From Streptococcus mitis (GTDB taxonomy: Bacteria > Bacillota > Bacilli > Lactobacillales > Streptococcaceae), in contig NZ_CABEHV010000004.1 of the NCBI RefSeq assembly GCF_901542415.1, positions 1,409,501-1,473,500 on the forward strand: a stretch of DNA of 64,000 nt. Direction: 5' to 3'. The notes under the pieces were generated by a model. The model did no database searches. It was not told where the DNA came from and was given only the letters and a program-made list of their open reading frames with translations. Positions 39,059-48,825 of this stretch are shown piece after piece (within the stretch, counting starts at the first letter, position 1; each line of letters opens with the position of its first letter). A program made the translations under genes and the position numbers.

Positions 39059-40225
39059 TTACTTTTGATATTCGTGGATGATCACACCTTGTACCACACG
39101 GTTTACTGTACCTGTAGGAGACGGTGTGTCAGGTTTATTTTCTACCTTAAGTGAAGTCAATAGGGCAAAGAGTTGGGCATAAACAATGTAAGGGAAGACA
39201 CGGTAAATATCATTCAAGACACCACCACAACCAAGAGCCACTTCTTTGACATTTTCAAGGTCAAAGGCTTGATCACTCAAAAGCACAACACGACGAGCAA
39301 TCTGGTCACCAGCAACTTCACGAACCAAGTCCAAGTCATACTTGCAAGTGTAGTCTGTCGTTGTACCAAATACCAAAACAACTGTATCTTCGTTGATAAG
39401 AGATTTTGGACCGTGACGGAAGCCGACTGGGCTTTCATACATAGTCGCAACTTGACCAGCAGTCAGTTCCAAAATCTTAAGCTGAGCTTCATGAGCAAGT
39501 CCAAAGAAAGGACCAGCTCCTAGATAGATGACACGGTTAAAGTCTAGGTCAACAAGTTCTTTGACATCTTCTGCATTGTCTAGAATTTTACGGGCAAGAC
39601 TAGATACAACTTCAAAACGTTCAGCTTTAACAGCAAATTCTGTAGGATCAAAGACTAAGAGAGCTGTCAACATCATAGACGTAAAGCTAGAGGTCATGGC
39701 AAATCCAGCATCATTGGAAGCAGCTGGTTGCAAAAGCAAGAGATTGCGCTCATCTCCATGAGCTTGAAGAGCCAACTTACCGTCCGCTGCACAAGTAATC
39801 GTCACTTGATAAAGCTCATCCACCAAGGCTTTAGCCAAATCAACAGTCGCCACACTTTCAGGCGAATTTCCACTACGAGCAAAAGACACAAGGACAGTTG
39901 CCACATCTTTTTTCAAATAAGTTTCTGGATTGGCAACGATATCTGTGGTCGCAATAGCATTGAAATTCCATTTGCGTTCGTCATAGACTTCCTTAAAGTA
40001 AGGTACCAAGGTATCTCCCACATAAGCAGAAGTTCCAGCACCTGTCAAGATAACCTTGATATAGTCATGTTTATCAGCAATCTCTTGCAGGAAGGCTGCA
40101 ATTTCTTCACGTTTTGCTTGATAAGATTCAAAAGCTTCTTTCCATACATCAGGCTGTTGGTAGATTTCACGTGTAGTGATTTCTGCACCCAATTCGATCA
40201 AGTCTTCTTTTGTATAATGTAGCAT
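39059..40225 (-). CDS. agaS: SIS-domain sugar isomerase/deaminase (AgaS)
   Basis: A 388-residue protein with two SIS domains (about 35-190 and 205-345). The sugar-phosphate binding loops are ILTGAGTSAYVGDTL and YLGAGPFFGLAHEAQLKILE. SFARSGNSPESVA and PVGFRHGPKSLINED are further GlmS-like motifs. AgaS family members act on galactosamine-6-phosphate or related products imported by PTS. The gene lies between the PTS and galM, with which it forms one catabolic unit. The exact substrate is not shown by the sequence. Confidence 0.9.
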   Translation of the reverse strand: MLHYTKEDLIELGAEITTREIYQQPDVWKEAFESYQAKREEIAAFLQEIADKHDYIKVILTGAGTSAYVGDTLVPYFKEVYDERKWNFNAIATTDIVANPETYLKKDVATVLVSFARSGNSPESVATVDLAKALVDELYQVTITCAADGKLALQAHGDERNLLLLQPAASNDAGFAMTSSFTSMMLTALLVFDPTEFAVKAERFEVVSSLARKILDNAEDVKELVDLDFNRVIYLGAGPFFGLAHEAQLKILELTAGQVATMYESPVGFRHGPKSLINEDTVVLVFGTTTDYTCKYDLDLVREVAGDQIARRVVLLSDQAFDLENVKEVALGCGGVLNDIYRVFPYIVYAQLFALLTSLKVENKPDTPSPTGTVNRVVQGVIIHEYQK

Positions 40226-40246
40226 TGAGTTCCTCTTTTTCTATTA

Positions 40247-40280
40247 AATATGGGAATGGGAGTAAGCCCCATTCCCATGT
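40247..40280. terminator. Hairpin upstream of agaS
   Basis: ATGGGAATGGG and CCCATTCCCAT form an 11-bp stem around a short loop. It may act as a partial terminator or mRNA processing site between the PTS genes and agaS. No clear U-run is seen. Confidence 0.5.
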
Positions 40281-40325
40281 ATATTCTATATAAAATGCTC
40301 TAACGATTTTCACGTTATCACATCG

Positions 40326-40479
40326 TATACTCAATGAAAATCAAAGAGCAAACTAGGAAACTAGCCGCAGGCTGCTCAAAACACTGTTTTGAGGTTGCAG
40401 ATAGAACTGACGAAGTCAGTAACATATACCTACGGCAAGGCGACACTAGTATGGTTTAAAGAGATTTTCGAAGAGTATT
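40326..40479. repeat. BOX element (copy 2)
   Basis: It has the same ends as copy 1 (TATACTCAATG...TTCGAAGAGTAT), the AACTGACGAAGTCAGT hairpin and CTACGGCAAGGCGAC. It inserts between the PTS IIA gene and agaS; its right end overlaps the IIA stop codon (TTA at 40478-40480). Confidence 0.9.
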
Positions 40480-40882
40480 ATTCATCTTCGTCATCATCGA
40501 AGCCAGCTAACAGGTCATTAACTTTCACAATGCTTTCTGCAGCACGGTTCTTATAGTCCGCATCTGCACCTGTAAGGCTCGCATTGATAAATTCAATCAC
40601 CATTGGAAGATTCATCCCTGCGTAAAGTTCGATGTCACGACCTTCCATAATCAAACGGCTTACCACGTTACATGGTGTTCCACCGAGAAGATCCGCAAAG
40701 ACTAGGAAATCATCCAATCCTTCAATAGCAGCTTCAAATTTTGCAGTAAATTCTTCTGGGCCATCTTCTGGAAGAAGAGCCACTGCATGAATGTTATCTT
40801 GTGGGCCCATAATCATTTCTGTGCTGCCTTTAAGCTCCTCACAGAAGCGACCATGGCTGACCAAAATTAATGATTTTACCAT
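40478..40882 (-). CDS. PTS system mannose-family EIIA component
   Basis: A 134-residue EIIA-Man domain. The phosphorylated His is in LILVSHGRFCEELKGS (about residue 10). A second typical block is FADLLGGTPCNVVSRL. The C-terminus is acidic (AGFDDDEDE). It accepts phosphate from HPr and passes it to EIIB. It is the last of four PTS genes (EIIB-EIIC-EIID-EIIA) and starts 5 bases after the EIID stop. Its own stop codon coincides with the edge of a BOX repeat. Confidence 0.94.
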   Translation of the reverse strand: MVKSLILVSHGRFCEELKGSTEMIMGPQDNIHAVALLPEDGPEEFTAKFEAAIEGLDDFLVFADLLGGTPCNVVSRLIMEGRDIELYAGMNLPMVIEFINASLTGADADYKNRAAESIVKVNDLLAGFDDDEDE

Positions 40883-40887
40883 AAAAC

Positions 40888-41712
40888 TTATTTAGGTCCC
40901 ATTCCAAATGCAAAGTGACCAAGGGCAGAAAGACCTACTGCAAGAGCGATAATGATACCGATAGCTTTAGTAGAGGTCATACCTTTCTTACCAAGCAACC
41001 AGAAGATAAAGGCAGTAAAGATTGCTGGAAGCAAACGTGGGAAGATTTGGTTCAAGATGTCTTGGAAGTCAATCATTTTTTCACCGATTGGCAATTTATA
41101 AGAAACTTCAAAGTTAATCATTGTTGCTACAAGAGCACCCATCATGAAGACACCAAGTACAGATGCAGCGTCAATCAAAGCTGTCAAAGTACTTTGCATG
41201 TTATTGATGAGGTTAACCCCTTCTTTATATGCAAATTCCAACTGTTTCCAACGGAAGATGTCATAAGCAACCGCAACTGCAATCCAAAGGAAGATTCCCC
41301 AAGGTTGTCCAGCGATAGCCATAGTTGCTGCGATAGATCCCATGATAGCAGGTACAAGCGAACCAAAGATTGTATCTCCAAGAGGAGCAAAGGGTCCCAT
41401 CAAACCTGTCTTGATACCGTTAACGGCATCTTTTGAACCTACACCATCTTTTTCTTCCATGGCAAGGTCAAAACCAGCGATAATGGTATGGAAGAATGGA
41501 GAAGTATTGAAGAATTGAGTATGAACTTTCATCATTTCCTTCAATTCAGGAGTTCCATCCCCATACATTTTACGCAATTGAGGCAAAATCATGTAAAGGT
41601 AACCAGAAGCTTGCATACGTTCGTAGTTCCAACCCAATTGGAAAGTAAACAAGCTACGTTTGTTGATTTGATTAAAATCTTCTTTTGTAAGTTTGTAATT
41701 AGAATTCGTCAT
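40888..41712 (-). CDS. PTS system mannose-family EIID component
   Basis: Start ATG at 41712 (MTNSNYKLTKEDFNQINKRS) gives 274 residues. EIID family marks include SLFTFQLGWNYERMQASGYLYMILP, PFFHTIIAGFDLAMEEKDG and a Gly-rich GLMGPFAPLGDTIFGSLVPA, then several membrane helices. With EIIC it forms the sugar channel. It overlaps the EIIC gene by 14 bases. Its substrate is probably galactose or a galactoside released by BgaC. Confidence 0.93.
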   Translation of the reverse strand: MTNSNYKLTKEDFNQINKRSLFTFQLGWNYERMQASGYLYMILPQLRKMYGDGTPELKEMMKVHTQFFNTSPFFHTIIAGFDLAMEEKDGVGSKDAVNGIKTGLMGPFAPLGDTIFGSLVPAIMGSIAATMAIAGQPWGIFLWIAVAVAYDIFRWKQLEFAYKEGVNLINNMQSTLTALIDAASVLGVFMMGALVATMINFEVSYKLPIGEKMIDFQDILNQIFPRLLPAIFTAFIFWLLGKKGMTSTKAIGIIIALAVGLSALGHFAFGMGPK

Positions 41713-42604
41713 CTTCGATTTCCCCACTTTCTGATGGTGTAGAAGGTTCTGCTACAGCTACTTTTTGGCTATTTTTGAAGTGAAGTACTGCAAGGAAGAT
41801 ACCTACGATAGAGATACCAATCATAGACAAACCTTTGAAGTTGTTCACGAAACCAATTTTTTCAGCAACATCTTTCGGTAGAGTACCTACGATACCAGCA
41901 ACAGCGCCACCAAGACCTGTTACATATGAGTAAAGAACAGTCAACATAGCTGTCAAACCAAATCCCATTGCAAGGTAGTGAAGGTTACGTTTAACTGGAA
42001 GGTAACGAAGCAAGATTGCAAATCCAAGACCTGGAAGCATACGTCCTGCGAGAGTCAAACCATCTGCAACCCATTGGTATTTTGTAACGAAGTCTACTAC
42101 GTGTTGTACAAATTCACCACCAAAAGCAAGCGCAAAGAAGACTGGAAGGGCACGAGATAGAGCCCAAGGAATCGCACCAAGCAAGTAGTTACGTTCAATA
42201 CCTTTATAGTCAAAGCGTTCGATTGCAGCATCCACACGGTGAGCGAAGAAAGTAGTTGTCATACGTCCAAGAACGTCGAAGTATGTCAAGAGAGCTGCTA
42301 CTGGCACAGCGATTGTTGTAATCGCAAGTGCTGTATCAATTCCTTGTGAAACAGAGAAGGCTGTCGCAAGAACCGCACCAGAAGTTGCGTCGATACGAGA
42401 AGCACCACCGAAGGTACCAACCCCAAGAACGAATAGCTGCAAGTTACCACCGATAAGCAGACCCGTAGTCACATCTCCCATAATTAAACCAGTAATGAAA
42501 CCAGCAAATACAGGGGAACCTGCAGATGAAACGATCGTCAACTCATCACAGATTTGATAAGCTGAGTACAAAGTGAGAAGTAAAATTTGCCACCATTGTA
42601 TCAT
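41699..42604 (-). CDS. PTS system mannose-family EIIC component
   Basis: A 301-residue membrane protein beginning MIQWWQILLLTLYSAYQICD with about 7-8 helices. Conserved blocks are GFITGLIMGDVTTGLLIGGNL, LGVGTFGGASRIDATSGAVL and LAGRMLPGLGFAILLRYLP. The charged C-terminus (SESGEIEDDEF) overlaps the EIID gene. It forms the sugar-translocating part with EIID. RBS AGGAGGTC lies upstream. Confidence 0.94.
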   Translation of the reverse strand: MIQWWQILLLTLYSAYQICDELTIVSSAGSPVFAGFITGLIMGDVTTGLLIGGNLQLFVLGVGTFGGASRIDATSGAVLATAFSVSQGIDTALAITTIAVPVAALLTYFDVLGRMTTTFFAHRVDAAIERFDYKGIERNYLLGAIPWALSRALPVFFALAFGGEFVQHVVDFVTKYQWVADGLTLAGRMLPGLGFAILLRYLPVKRNLHYLAMGFGLTAMLTVLYSYVTGLGGAVAGIVGTLPKDVAEKIGFVNNFKGLSMIGISIVGIFLAVLHFKNSQKVAVAEPSTPSESGEIEDDEF

Positions 42605-42630
42605 AACAATGACCTCCTAAAAATTTTTTC

Positions 42631-43107
42631 CTATTTTAATAAGCTCAAAAAGTCTGAAATTGGATCATTTGGAACCATTTGAGCAGTAAGTTTAACACCT
42701 TTTTCTGCCAATTTGTGGAAGTCTTCCACATCCTTGTCCACTACGTTGATAGAACGTGTAATGGCACGAGTTTCTGGTGTTTGAGACATATTCCCAACAT
42801 TGAGAGTTTCAAGTGGTACACCTGCTTCGACCAAACCAAGGAAGCGGTCTGGTTTACGAGCCACGATAAAGAGACGTTGGCTATCATATTTACCAGCAAG
42901 AATATTGGCTGCCGCTTTTTCAATTGGCAAAATACTCAATTTTACACCTGGTGGTGTCGCAAGTTTCAAACCACTCTTTTCAACGTCGTTGTTGACAACT
43001 TCGTCATCTACAACCATAATACGTGAAACATTTAGTTTTCCAGCCCAAAGATTGGCTACTTGTCCGTGGATCAAACGTCCATCGATACGGCATCCTACAA
43101 TTGTCAT
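42631..43107 (-). CDS. PTS system mannose-family EIIB component
   Basis: A 158-residue EIIB-Man/Sor domain starting MTIVGCRIDGRLIHGQVANL. The active His is in GRLIHGQ (about residue 14). It receives phosphate from EIIA and phosphorylates the incoming sugar. It overlaps bgaC by 4 bases, so the PTS is translated after the galactosidase mRNA. Length and motif fit the family. Confidence 0.95.
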   Translation of the reverse strand: MTIVGCRIDGRLIHGQVANLWAGKLNVSRIMVVDDEVVNNDVEKSGLKLATPPGVKLSILPIEKAAANILAGKYDSQRLFIVARKPDRFLGLVEAGVPLETLNVGNMSQTPETRAITRSINVVDKDVEDFHKLAEKGVKLTAQMVPNDPISDFLSLLK

Positions 43108-44891
43108 AAGTTTTCCCCCTTTATATGTTTTAGTGTAGGTTTTCGAGTTAAATGAATCTCTTCTTTATATTCACCCTCTGTCTCAAAGATAATAATGCGG
43201 TTTGCACCTTCCTTGAGGTAGCTATGAGGGATATAAAGCGAGAGGGTCGGGCCGACGTTCCAAAAACGTCCTAGATTCTGCCCATTGACAAAGGCAACTC
43301 CCTTACCAAACTCAGATAAGTCTAGGTAAGTATCTTTTGGCTCTTGGACTGTAAAGTCATAAGCGTAAAAGGCTGGTTGCCCTTCTGTCCATCCTTTTGA
43401 AAAATCAATTTTCTCAGGATTATCTAGTGGGAGTGGATAGTGTTTCCAGTTTAGTAAGAAGTGCAAATCCTTACAAACCCCTGTCCGAATTCCCTTACGT
43501 TGCGTATCCGCTAAGAACTTGTGTCCATAGTTGACACGCCCCATATTTTCTACCAAGATATCTAACCTAGATAGCGCTTTCTTTTTACCTTGATAAAAAA
43601 TATCTTCCCCAATCTCTGTCTGATATTGGGTTTCAACCCACTGACCATCGACATAAAGCTGAGCCCTATCTCGACCGTCAATGATACGAAGTCTTTCTTC
43701 TTCTGCATCCCAGTTTGTTTCTGTTCGATAAAGTAGATAGCCATAGCTTTGTCCCAACTCCTCCATCTTTTTAGGATAGAGGCTTTCTACTGGACTTGAC
43801 AAGCTATCCAAGGTTTCAAACAAGGAAACTTTTTCAACTAGTGGAATAGCATCCAACTCCATACTCTCTTTGTAGAGTGGCTCCAACTGCGGATACTCTG
43901 GAAAATGTGTTGCCATCATCTTCTTGACTGCCAGATATTTGGTAGTTGGATTTCCTTCCTCATCTAGAAGGGCATCGTAATCATAAGATGTAACTTGTGG
44001 CAGGTCCAAGGTTCCTCGAGCTGAGCAACCATTCATGAAGCCAAAGTTTGTACCACCGTGGAACATGTAAAGATTGATGGAGCCTTGTTCCAAAACCTCT
44101 CGAACTGCATCTGCCAACTCTTTTGGATCCCGTGTGATAATCGGTTCTTTCCAACGATTGAACCAGCCATCCCAGAACTCCATACACATGAGTGGCCATT
44201 TCTTGCCGTGCTCATCAAAGAATTCCTGCATCTGTGAAAAGTTATAAGGCGCCTTAGAACCAAAGTTCCCTGTTACAAAGAGGTCATCTTCGATTAAAGT
44301 TCCAGCTTTCAAAGTAGCTCGCCATGGACCATCTGATGTAAAGAGAGGACAGGTTACGCCACGCTCTTCCATCAACTGTCGAATGGCTCTCAGATAAGCC
44401 TTATCTTCTCCATAAGAACCATACTCATTTTCAACCTGCATCATGAGGATGTTGCCACCATTGTCCAACAAATGTGGAACCAATCGTGACAAGAGCTGGT
44501 CATAGTAGCGACCGACAGCTTCAATATAGGCTGAATCTGAGGAACGAAGCCTCATATTCTTTGTTAAGAGCCAGGCTGGTAAACCACCGAATTCCCACTC
44601 TGCACAGATGAAGGGTGACGGACGAACGATCGCATAGAGACCCAAATCTTGTGCTGTCTGAAGAAATCGCTCCAAATCCAGAGCTCCTTCAAAGTGAAAC
44701 TCACCCTCACGAGGCTCGTGTAAATTCCAGGCTACATAAGTCTCTACTGTATTAAAACCAAGAGCCTTCAAATTATAGAGCGAATGATACCAATCTTCTG
44801 GAGGAACCCTAAAATAATGAATGGCGCCAGATAAAATCTTAAATGATTTTCCATCGAGATAAAAATCATCCCGTATCTCAAATCGTGTCAT
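43104..44891 (-). CDS. bgaC: Beta-galactosidase, GH35
   Basis: Start ATG at 44891 (MTRFEIRDDFYLDGKSFKIL) follows AAGG, giving 595 residues as in pneumococcal BgaC. The GH35 barrel has acid/base Glu in MQVENEYGSYGEDK and nucleophile Glu in LMCMEFWDGWFNRWKEP, followed by beta-sandwich domains. There is no signal peptide, although pneumococcal BgaC is found on the surface. It hydrolyses terminal beta-1,3-linked galactose of host glycans. It heads the bgaC-PTS-agaS-galM unit; a GntR regulator is divergent. Confidence 0.96.
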   Translation of the reverse strand: MTRFEIRDDFYLDGKSFKILSGAIHYFRVPPEDWYHSLYNLKALGFNTVETYVAWNLHEPREGEFHFEGALDLERFLQTAQDLGLYAIVRPSPFICAEWEFGGLPAWLLTKNMRLRSSDSAYIEAVGRYYDQLLSRLVPHLLDNGGNILMMQVENEYGSYGEDKAYLRAIRQLMEERGVTCPLFTSDGPWRATLKAGTLIEDDLFVTGNFGSKAPYNFSQMQEFFDEHGKKWPLMCMEFWDGWFNRWKEPIITRDPKELADAVREVLEQGSINLYMFHGGTNFGFMNGCSARGTLDLPQVTSYDYDALLDEEGNPTTKYLAVKKMMATHFPEYPQLEPLYKESMELDAIPLVEKVSLFETLDSLSSPVESLYPKKMEELGQSYGYLLYRTETNWDAEEERLRIIDGRDRAQLYVDGQWVETQYQTEIGEDIFYQGKKKALSRLDILVENMGRVNYGHKFLADTQRKGIRTGVCKDLHFLLNWKHYPLPLDNPEKIDFSKGWTEGQPAFYAYDFTVQEPKDTYLDLSEFGKGVAFVNGQNLGRFWNVGPTLSLYIPHSYLKEGANRIIIFETEGEYKEEIHLTRKPTLKHIKGENL

Positions 44892-44913
44892 ATTCTTACC
44901 TTCTGACAACTAA

Positions 44914-44971
44914 AGTTTACGCTTTCATTTGTTGATATAGTAAATATATCTCAATATCCTGCATTTGTCAA
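44914..44971 (-). promoter_or_regulatory. bgaC promoter with CcpA cre site
   Basis: On the minus strand, TTGACA (44966-44971) is followed by a 17-base spacer and TATATT (44943-44948). Downstream lies ATGAAAGCGTAAACT (44914-44928), which fits the cre consensus WTGNAANCGNWNNCW at every position. The placement just after the start site suggests catabolite repression by CcpA blocking elongation. The rest of the gap to the GntR gene is AT-rich and holds no gene. Confidence 0.75.
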
Positions 44972-45210
44972 TAGGTTTTCACAATTTTTTTCATTTTTCA
45001 CTAACTTTTACACAAAAAACTTATAAAAATCTTGTAATATATAGTCATAACACCATTTTAGTACCATGTATAAAAATGTATGTTTTTCTATTTATTCCTA
45101 GGTAAATTAACCTTATAGCCTATTATTCTAATTTTTTTATTCAAAAGGCTACTATTCTTTCCAGTTTTATGGTAAAATTTTTAGTGGAGAAGGAAAATCG
45201 AGGTGAAAAT

Positions 45211-45927
45211 ATGGCAATTCCAAAGTATCAATATATTAAAGATGAGTTAAAGAACAAAATCATTTCTGGTCAATTTGCCAGTGGAGATAAATTCTACACT
45301 GAAGCTGAATTGATTTCAATGTATGATGTTAGTTCTATCACAGTTGTTCGCGCTTTAAACGACCTTGCCAAGGATGGCTATATTGTCCGCCAACAAGGAA
45401 AGGGTACATTCGTTTCACGCGCACGCAAACATAAACTCGTAGAGTTTTCGGATGTAGAAGTTTTTGAAACGAAAGATGATAAAGTGACCGTCCTTTCTAT
45501 TGAGCGTGGAAACAAACTAAGCTACTTAGAAAAACTTGGACTACGTGGTGATCAGTTCTACTACAAGATTGAACGCGTACGCGAAACAGGTGGTGTTGTG
45601 TACATCTACCATACATCTTACATTCCAGAACAATATATCAACGCAAATTATCCAAATCTTGAATATTATAGCTCAATCTATAACCGTTTCAAATTGGATT
45701 ACGACATTCACATGAATGATGAACATTTTGAAGAAATCAATGAAATAGCATTTCCAACTCCAGAACATGCGGCTTCGGTCCTCGGAGTCGATGAACAATT
45801 CCCAACCGTTTTACAAACCAAGACTACTAAGCTTGAGTCTACTGGTCAAGTTCTCGCATACAGCGAAACATATAAACGAGCGGATTACTACAAGATTAAA
45901 TTCATTTCATGTGACCGTGATCACTAA
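45211..45927 (+). CDS. GntR-family (HutC/UTRA) transcriptional regulator
   Basis: The ATG at 45211 (MAIPKYQYIKDELKNKIISG) follows GAGGTG; an ATG at 45169 has no ribosome site. The 238-residue protein has a GntR winged helix (about 5-70: DKFYTEAELISMYDVSSITV) and a UTRA effector domain (about 90-235: YYKIERVRETGGVVYIYHTS). The UTRA domain probably senses a sugar phosphate from the PTS. It is divergent from bgaC and likely represses it. A terminator (45929-45958) follows. Confidence 0.93.
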   Translation: MAIPKYQYIKDELKNKIISGQFASGDKFYTEAELISMYDVSSITVVRALNDLAKDGYIVRQQGKGTFVSRARKHKLVEFSDVEVFETKDDKVTVLSIERGNKLSYLEKLGLRGDQFYYKIERVRETGGVVYIYHTSYIPEQYINANYPNLEYYSSIYNRFKLDYDIHMNDEHFEEINEIAFPTPEHAASVLGVDEQFPTVLQTKTTKLESTGQVLAYSETYKRADYYKIKFISCDRDH

Positions 45928-45928
45928 G

Positions 45929-45960
45929 AAGAAAGCCTGAGCCTTGCTTGGGCTTTTTCT
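45929..45960 (+). terminator. Terminator of the GntR gene
   Basis: AAAGCC and GGCTTT arms enclose a GC-containing loop and are followed by TTTTTC. Confidence 0.75.
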
Positions 45961-46077
45961 ATGTTTATTATATGACATTAAAAATGTATTTTCTATATGT
46001 CAATTAAGATAGACTAAATTTGTTTAAATTTTACTAAAATATAGGTAATTTTTATCAAAAGTACTTGAAGAAAAAAT

Positions 46078-46137
46078 AAAAATCGAAGTTCTTCTACTCC
46101 TATAAATAGAGTAATAGAAATTCGATTTTTATTCTAA
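46078..46137. terminator. Long terminator hairpin after purB (bidirectional)
   Basis: AAAAATCGAA and TTCGATTTTT form a 10-bp outer stem with an inner pairing of CTACTC...GAGTA. It ends directly before the purB stop on the minus strand. No strH-like gene occupies the gap to the GntR gene. Confidence 0.75.
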
Positions 46138-47433
46138 TTATCCTAAACCAAGACGTTCAAAGATATCATTCACTCGTTTAGTGTAATAAAGAGGGTTGAA
46201 AATTTCGTCGATTTCTTCTTGAGTGAGGCGAGAAGTTACCTCTGGATCTGCTTCGAGAAGCGGTTTAAAGTCGACTTGATTGTCCCAAGAGTAGGCTGTT
46301 TTTGGTTGTACCAAGTCGTAAGCTTGCTCACGGGTCATACCTTTTTCAATCAAGGTCAACATGGCACGTTGGCTGAAAATCAAACCAAATGTCGAGTTCA
46401 TGTTGCGAATCATATTTTCTGGGAAGACTGTCAAGTTCTTGACGATATTTCCAAAACGGTTAAGCATGTAATCAATCAAAATGGTTGTATCTGGTGTGAT
46501 GATACGCTCAGCTGATGAGTGAGAGATGTCACGCTCGTGCCATAGAGCCACGTTCTCATAGGCTGTAATCATGTGACCACGGATAACACGCGCAAGCCCA
46601 GTCATATTTTCAGAACCGATTGGGTTGCGTTTGTGAGGCATTGCAGATGAACCTTTTTGCCCTTTGGCAAAGAATTCTTCCACTTCGCGTTGTTCTGATT
46701 TTTGCAAACCACGAATCTCAGTCGCCATACGCTCGATTGAAGTTGCGATGCTAGCAAGAACCGCAAAGTACTCAGCGTGAAGGTCACGAGGGAGGACCTG
46801 TGTAGAAATTTCTTGAGCACGGATACCCAACTTGTCGCAGACATATTGCTCTACGAATGGTGGGATGTTGGCAAAGTTACCAACCGCACCAGAAATCTTG
46901 CCAGCTTCCACTCCAGCAGCCGCATGCTCGAAACGCTCGATATTGCGCTTCATTTCGCTGTACCAAGTCGCCAATTTCAGACCAAAAGTTGTAGGTTCAG
47001 CGTGCACACCGTGGGTACGCCCCATCATGATGGTGAACTTGTGCTCCTTAGCCTTATCAGCGATGATGTTGGTGAAATTTTCAAGGTCACGACGGATGAT
47101 GTCGTTGGCCTGCTTGTAGAGGTAACCGTAGGCCGTATCTACCACATCTGTAGAAGTCAAACCATAGTGAACCCACTTACGCTCTTCGCCAAGCGTTTCA
47201 GAAACCGCACGCGTGAAAGCCACCACGTCATGACGAGTCTCCTGCTCAATCTCCAAAATACGGTCGATGTCAAAGCCCGCTTTCTCACGAATCAAAGCCA
47301 CATCTTCCTTAGGGATTTCCCCTAACTCAGCCCACGCCTCATCAGCCAAGATTTCCACCTCAAGCCAAGCACGGTATTTATTTTCTACACTCCAAATATT
47401 CGCCATCTCAGGGCGAGAGTAACGGTCGATCAT
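46138..47433 (-). CDS. purB: Adenylosuccinate lyase
   Basis: A 431-residue fumarase-superfamily enzyme. Blocks seen are [38 protein letters not shown] and the signature [20 protein letters not shown]. It cleaves SAICAR to AICAR and adenylosuccinate to AMP. Catalytic Ser and His are in GSSAMPHK and GRTHG. It is the last pur gene in the series, after purK and orf75. Confidence 0.97.
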   Translation of the reverse strand: MIDRYSRPEMANIWSVENKYRAWLEVEILADEAWAELGEIPKEDVALIREKAGFDIDRILEIEQETRHDVVAFTRAVSETLGEERKWVHYGLTSTDVVDTAYGYLYKQANDIIRRDLENFTNIIADKAKEHKFTIMMGRTHGVHAEPTTFGLKLATWYSEMKRNIERFEHAAAGVEAGKISGAVGNFANIPPFVEQYVCDKLGIRAQEISTQVLPRDLHAEYFAVLASIATSIERMATEIRGLQKSEQREVEEFFAKGQKGSSAMPHKRNPIGSENMTGLARVIRGHMITAYENVALWHERDISHSSAERIITPDTTILIDYMLNRFGNIVKNLTVFPENMIRNMNSTFGLIFSQRAMLTLIEKGMTREQAYDLVQPKTAYSWDNQVDFKPLLEADPEVTSRLTQEEIDEIFNPLYYTKRVNDIFERLGLG

Positions 47434-47496
47434 ATTGTTAATTTTTCCTTTCTTCGTAAGCTGTTGGGAATAAGCTATCTAGGTAAACCAAGATTT

Positions 47497-47724
47497 CTAC
47501 TCAAACTCCTCTTTTCCAATAAACACAGATGGATAGTGTAGTAATTCATTGAGATCGGTATCCAATGGTAAATCATAAATTGCTAAATAGTTTTCAGGAT
47601 ATAGAGCAACTAGCTCTTCATATTTAGCCTTTACCTTTTCGTGATCACTACTAGCATACAAGACTTCAACGACTGCTCCAGTCTTATCTTTTTCAACAAA
47701 AGCATTAACGATGATTTGAATCAT
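47497..47724 (-). CDS. Small conserved protein between purK and purB
   Basis: A 75-residue acidic frame, MIQIIVNAFVEKDKTGAVVE with an alpha/beta pattern and a final GKEEFE. It begins 9 bases after the purK stop and ends 63 bases before purB. AGGACAAG lies before the ATG. A similar small gene occurs at this place in pneumococcal genomes by memory. Its function is unknown; purine-pathway involvement rests only on position. Confidence 0.75.
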   Translation of the reverse strand: MIQIIVNAFVEKDKTGAVVEVLYASSDHEKVKAKYEELVALYPENYLAIYDLPLDTDLNELLHYPSVFIGKEEFE

Positions 47725-47733
47725 AGACTTGTC

Positions 47734-48825
47734 CTAAAAATCTATCCCTTTCCCAAACTCCTCCACCTCATCCGGCGCATCACTAAACAAAGTCACATGC
47801 CCCATCTTGCGGTTGTGCTTCGCTTCTATTTTACCATACATGTGGAGGTGGGCGCTTGGATTTTCTGCGACATATTTTTCAGCGGCCTCGACATGCTGGC
47901 CGAGAACATTGAGCATGACGGCAGGTGCATGTAATTTAATTTCTGGCAATGATGCTCCCAGAACACCTAAAATGTGGGTATCAAACTGGGAGAAGTCGCA
48001 GGCTTCGATAGAGTAGTGCCCAGAGTTGTGTGGTCGTGGGGCAATCTCGTTGACAATGATGTCGTCAGCCGTCGCAAACATTTCCACGCAAAGAGTTCCA
48101 GACAAATTAAGCTGTTCAGCAATTCGCACTGCCATGGTTTTTGCTTTGGCTGCTAGACTTTCTGAAATGCGGGCTGGCACAATGGTTTTTGAAAGAATGT
48201 TGTTTCGGTGGATATTTTCCTGAACCGGGAAAACTGTCACGTCCTTGCCATTTCCTGACACAATGACAGAAATTTCAAGGTCGAAATTGACGAATTCTTC
48301 TAAAATGCAATCTGCTGAATCCGCTAGTGCATAAGCTTCTTCTAAATCTGCTTCTGAGCTAATGACCTTTTGTCCATGGCCATCGTAGCCACCTGTCGCA
48401 GTCTTGAGGACATAGTTTTTGGACAAGTCAATCTCCGCCAAATCTTGGCTAGAATTCACAACCTTGTAGGGTGCCACAGTGACTTGAGCCTTGTTTGAGA
48501 GAAAGTCCTTTTCAAAAATCCGATTTTGCGAAATGCGGAGCAGATCTGTTCCTTGAGGGAGTTGTCCATCCTTGATAACGGCATCCAAACCGTCAGCATC
48601 GACATTTTCAAACTCATAGGTGAGGACATCGCAACGCTCAGCCAACTGACGCAGAGCATCCACGTCATTATAAGGAGCCACGATGATCTCCGCCACGCGA
48701 GAGGCCGGGCAATCCGCCGCAGGATCCAGCGCGATAACCTTGTGCCCCATGTAGATAGCAGAAATGGCCATCATCTGACCCAGCTGGCCGCCACCGATAA
48801 TTCCGATTGTTTTAGATGAGCTCAT
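47734..48825 (-). CDS. purK: 5-(carboxyamino)imidazole ribonucleotide synthase
   Basis: A 363-residue ATP-grasp enzyme. The N-terminal Rossmann start is [23 protein letters not shown]-grasp blocks are [20 protein letters not shown] and [25 protein letters not shown]. It converts AIR, ATP and bicarbonate to N5-CAIR. It overlaps purE by 14 bases, so the two steps are translationally coupled. Confidence 0.96.
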   Translation of the reverse strand: MSSSKTIGIIGGGQLGQMMAISAIYMGHKVIALDPAADCPASRVAEIIVAPYNDVDALRQLAERCDVLTYEFENVDADGLDAVIKDGQLPQGTDLLRISQNRIFEKDFLSNKAQVTVAPYKVVNSSQDLAEIDLSKNYVLKTATGGYDGHGQKVISSEADLEEAYALADSADCILEEFVNFDLEISVIVSGNGKDVTVFPVQENIHRNNILSKTIVPARISESLAAKAKTMAVRIAEQLNLSGTLCVEMFATADDIIVNEIAPRPHNSGHYSIEACDFSQFDTHILGVLGASLPEIKLHAPAVMLNVLGQHVEAAEKYVAENPSAHLHMYGKIEAKHNRKMGHVTLFSDAPDEVEEFGKGIDF

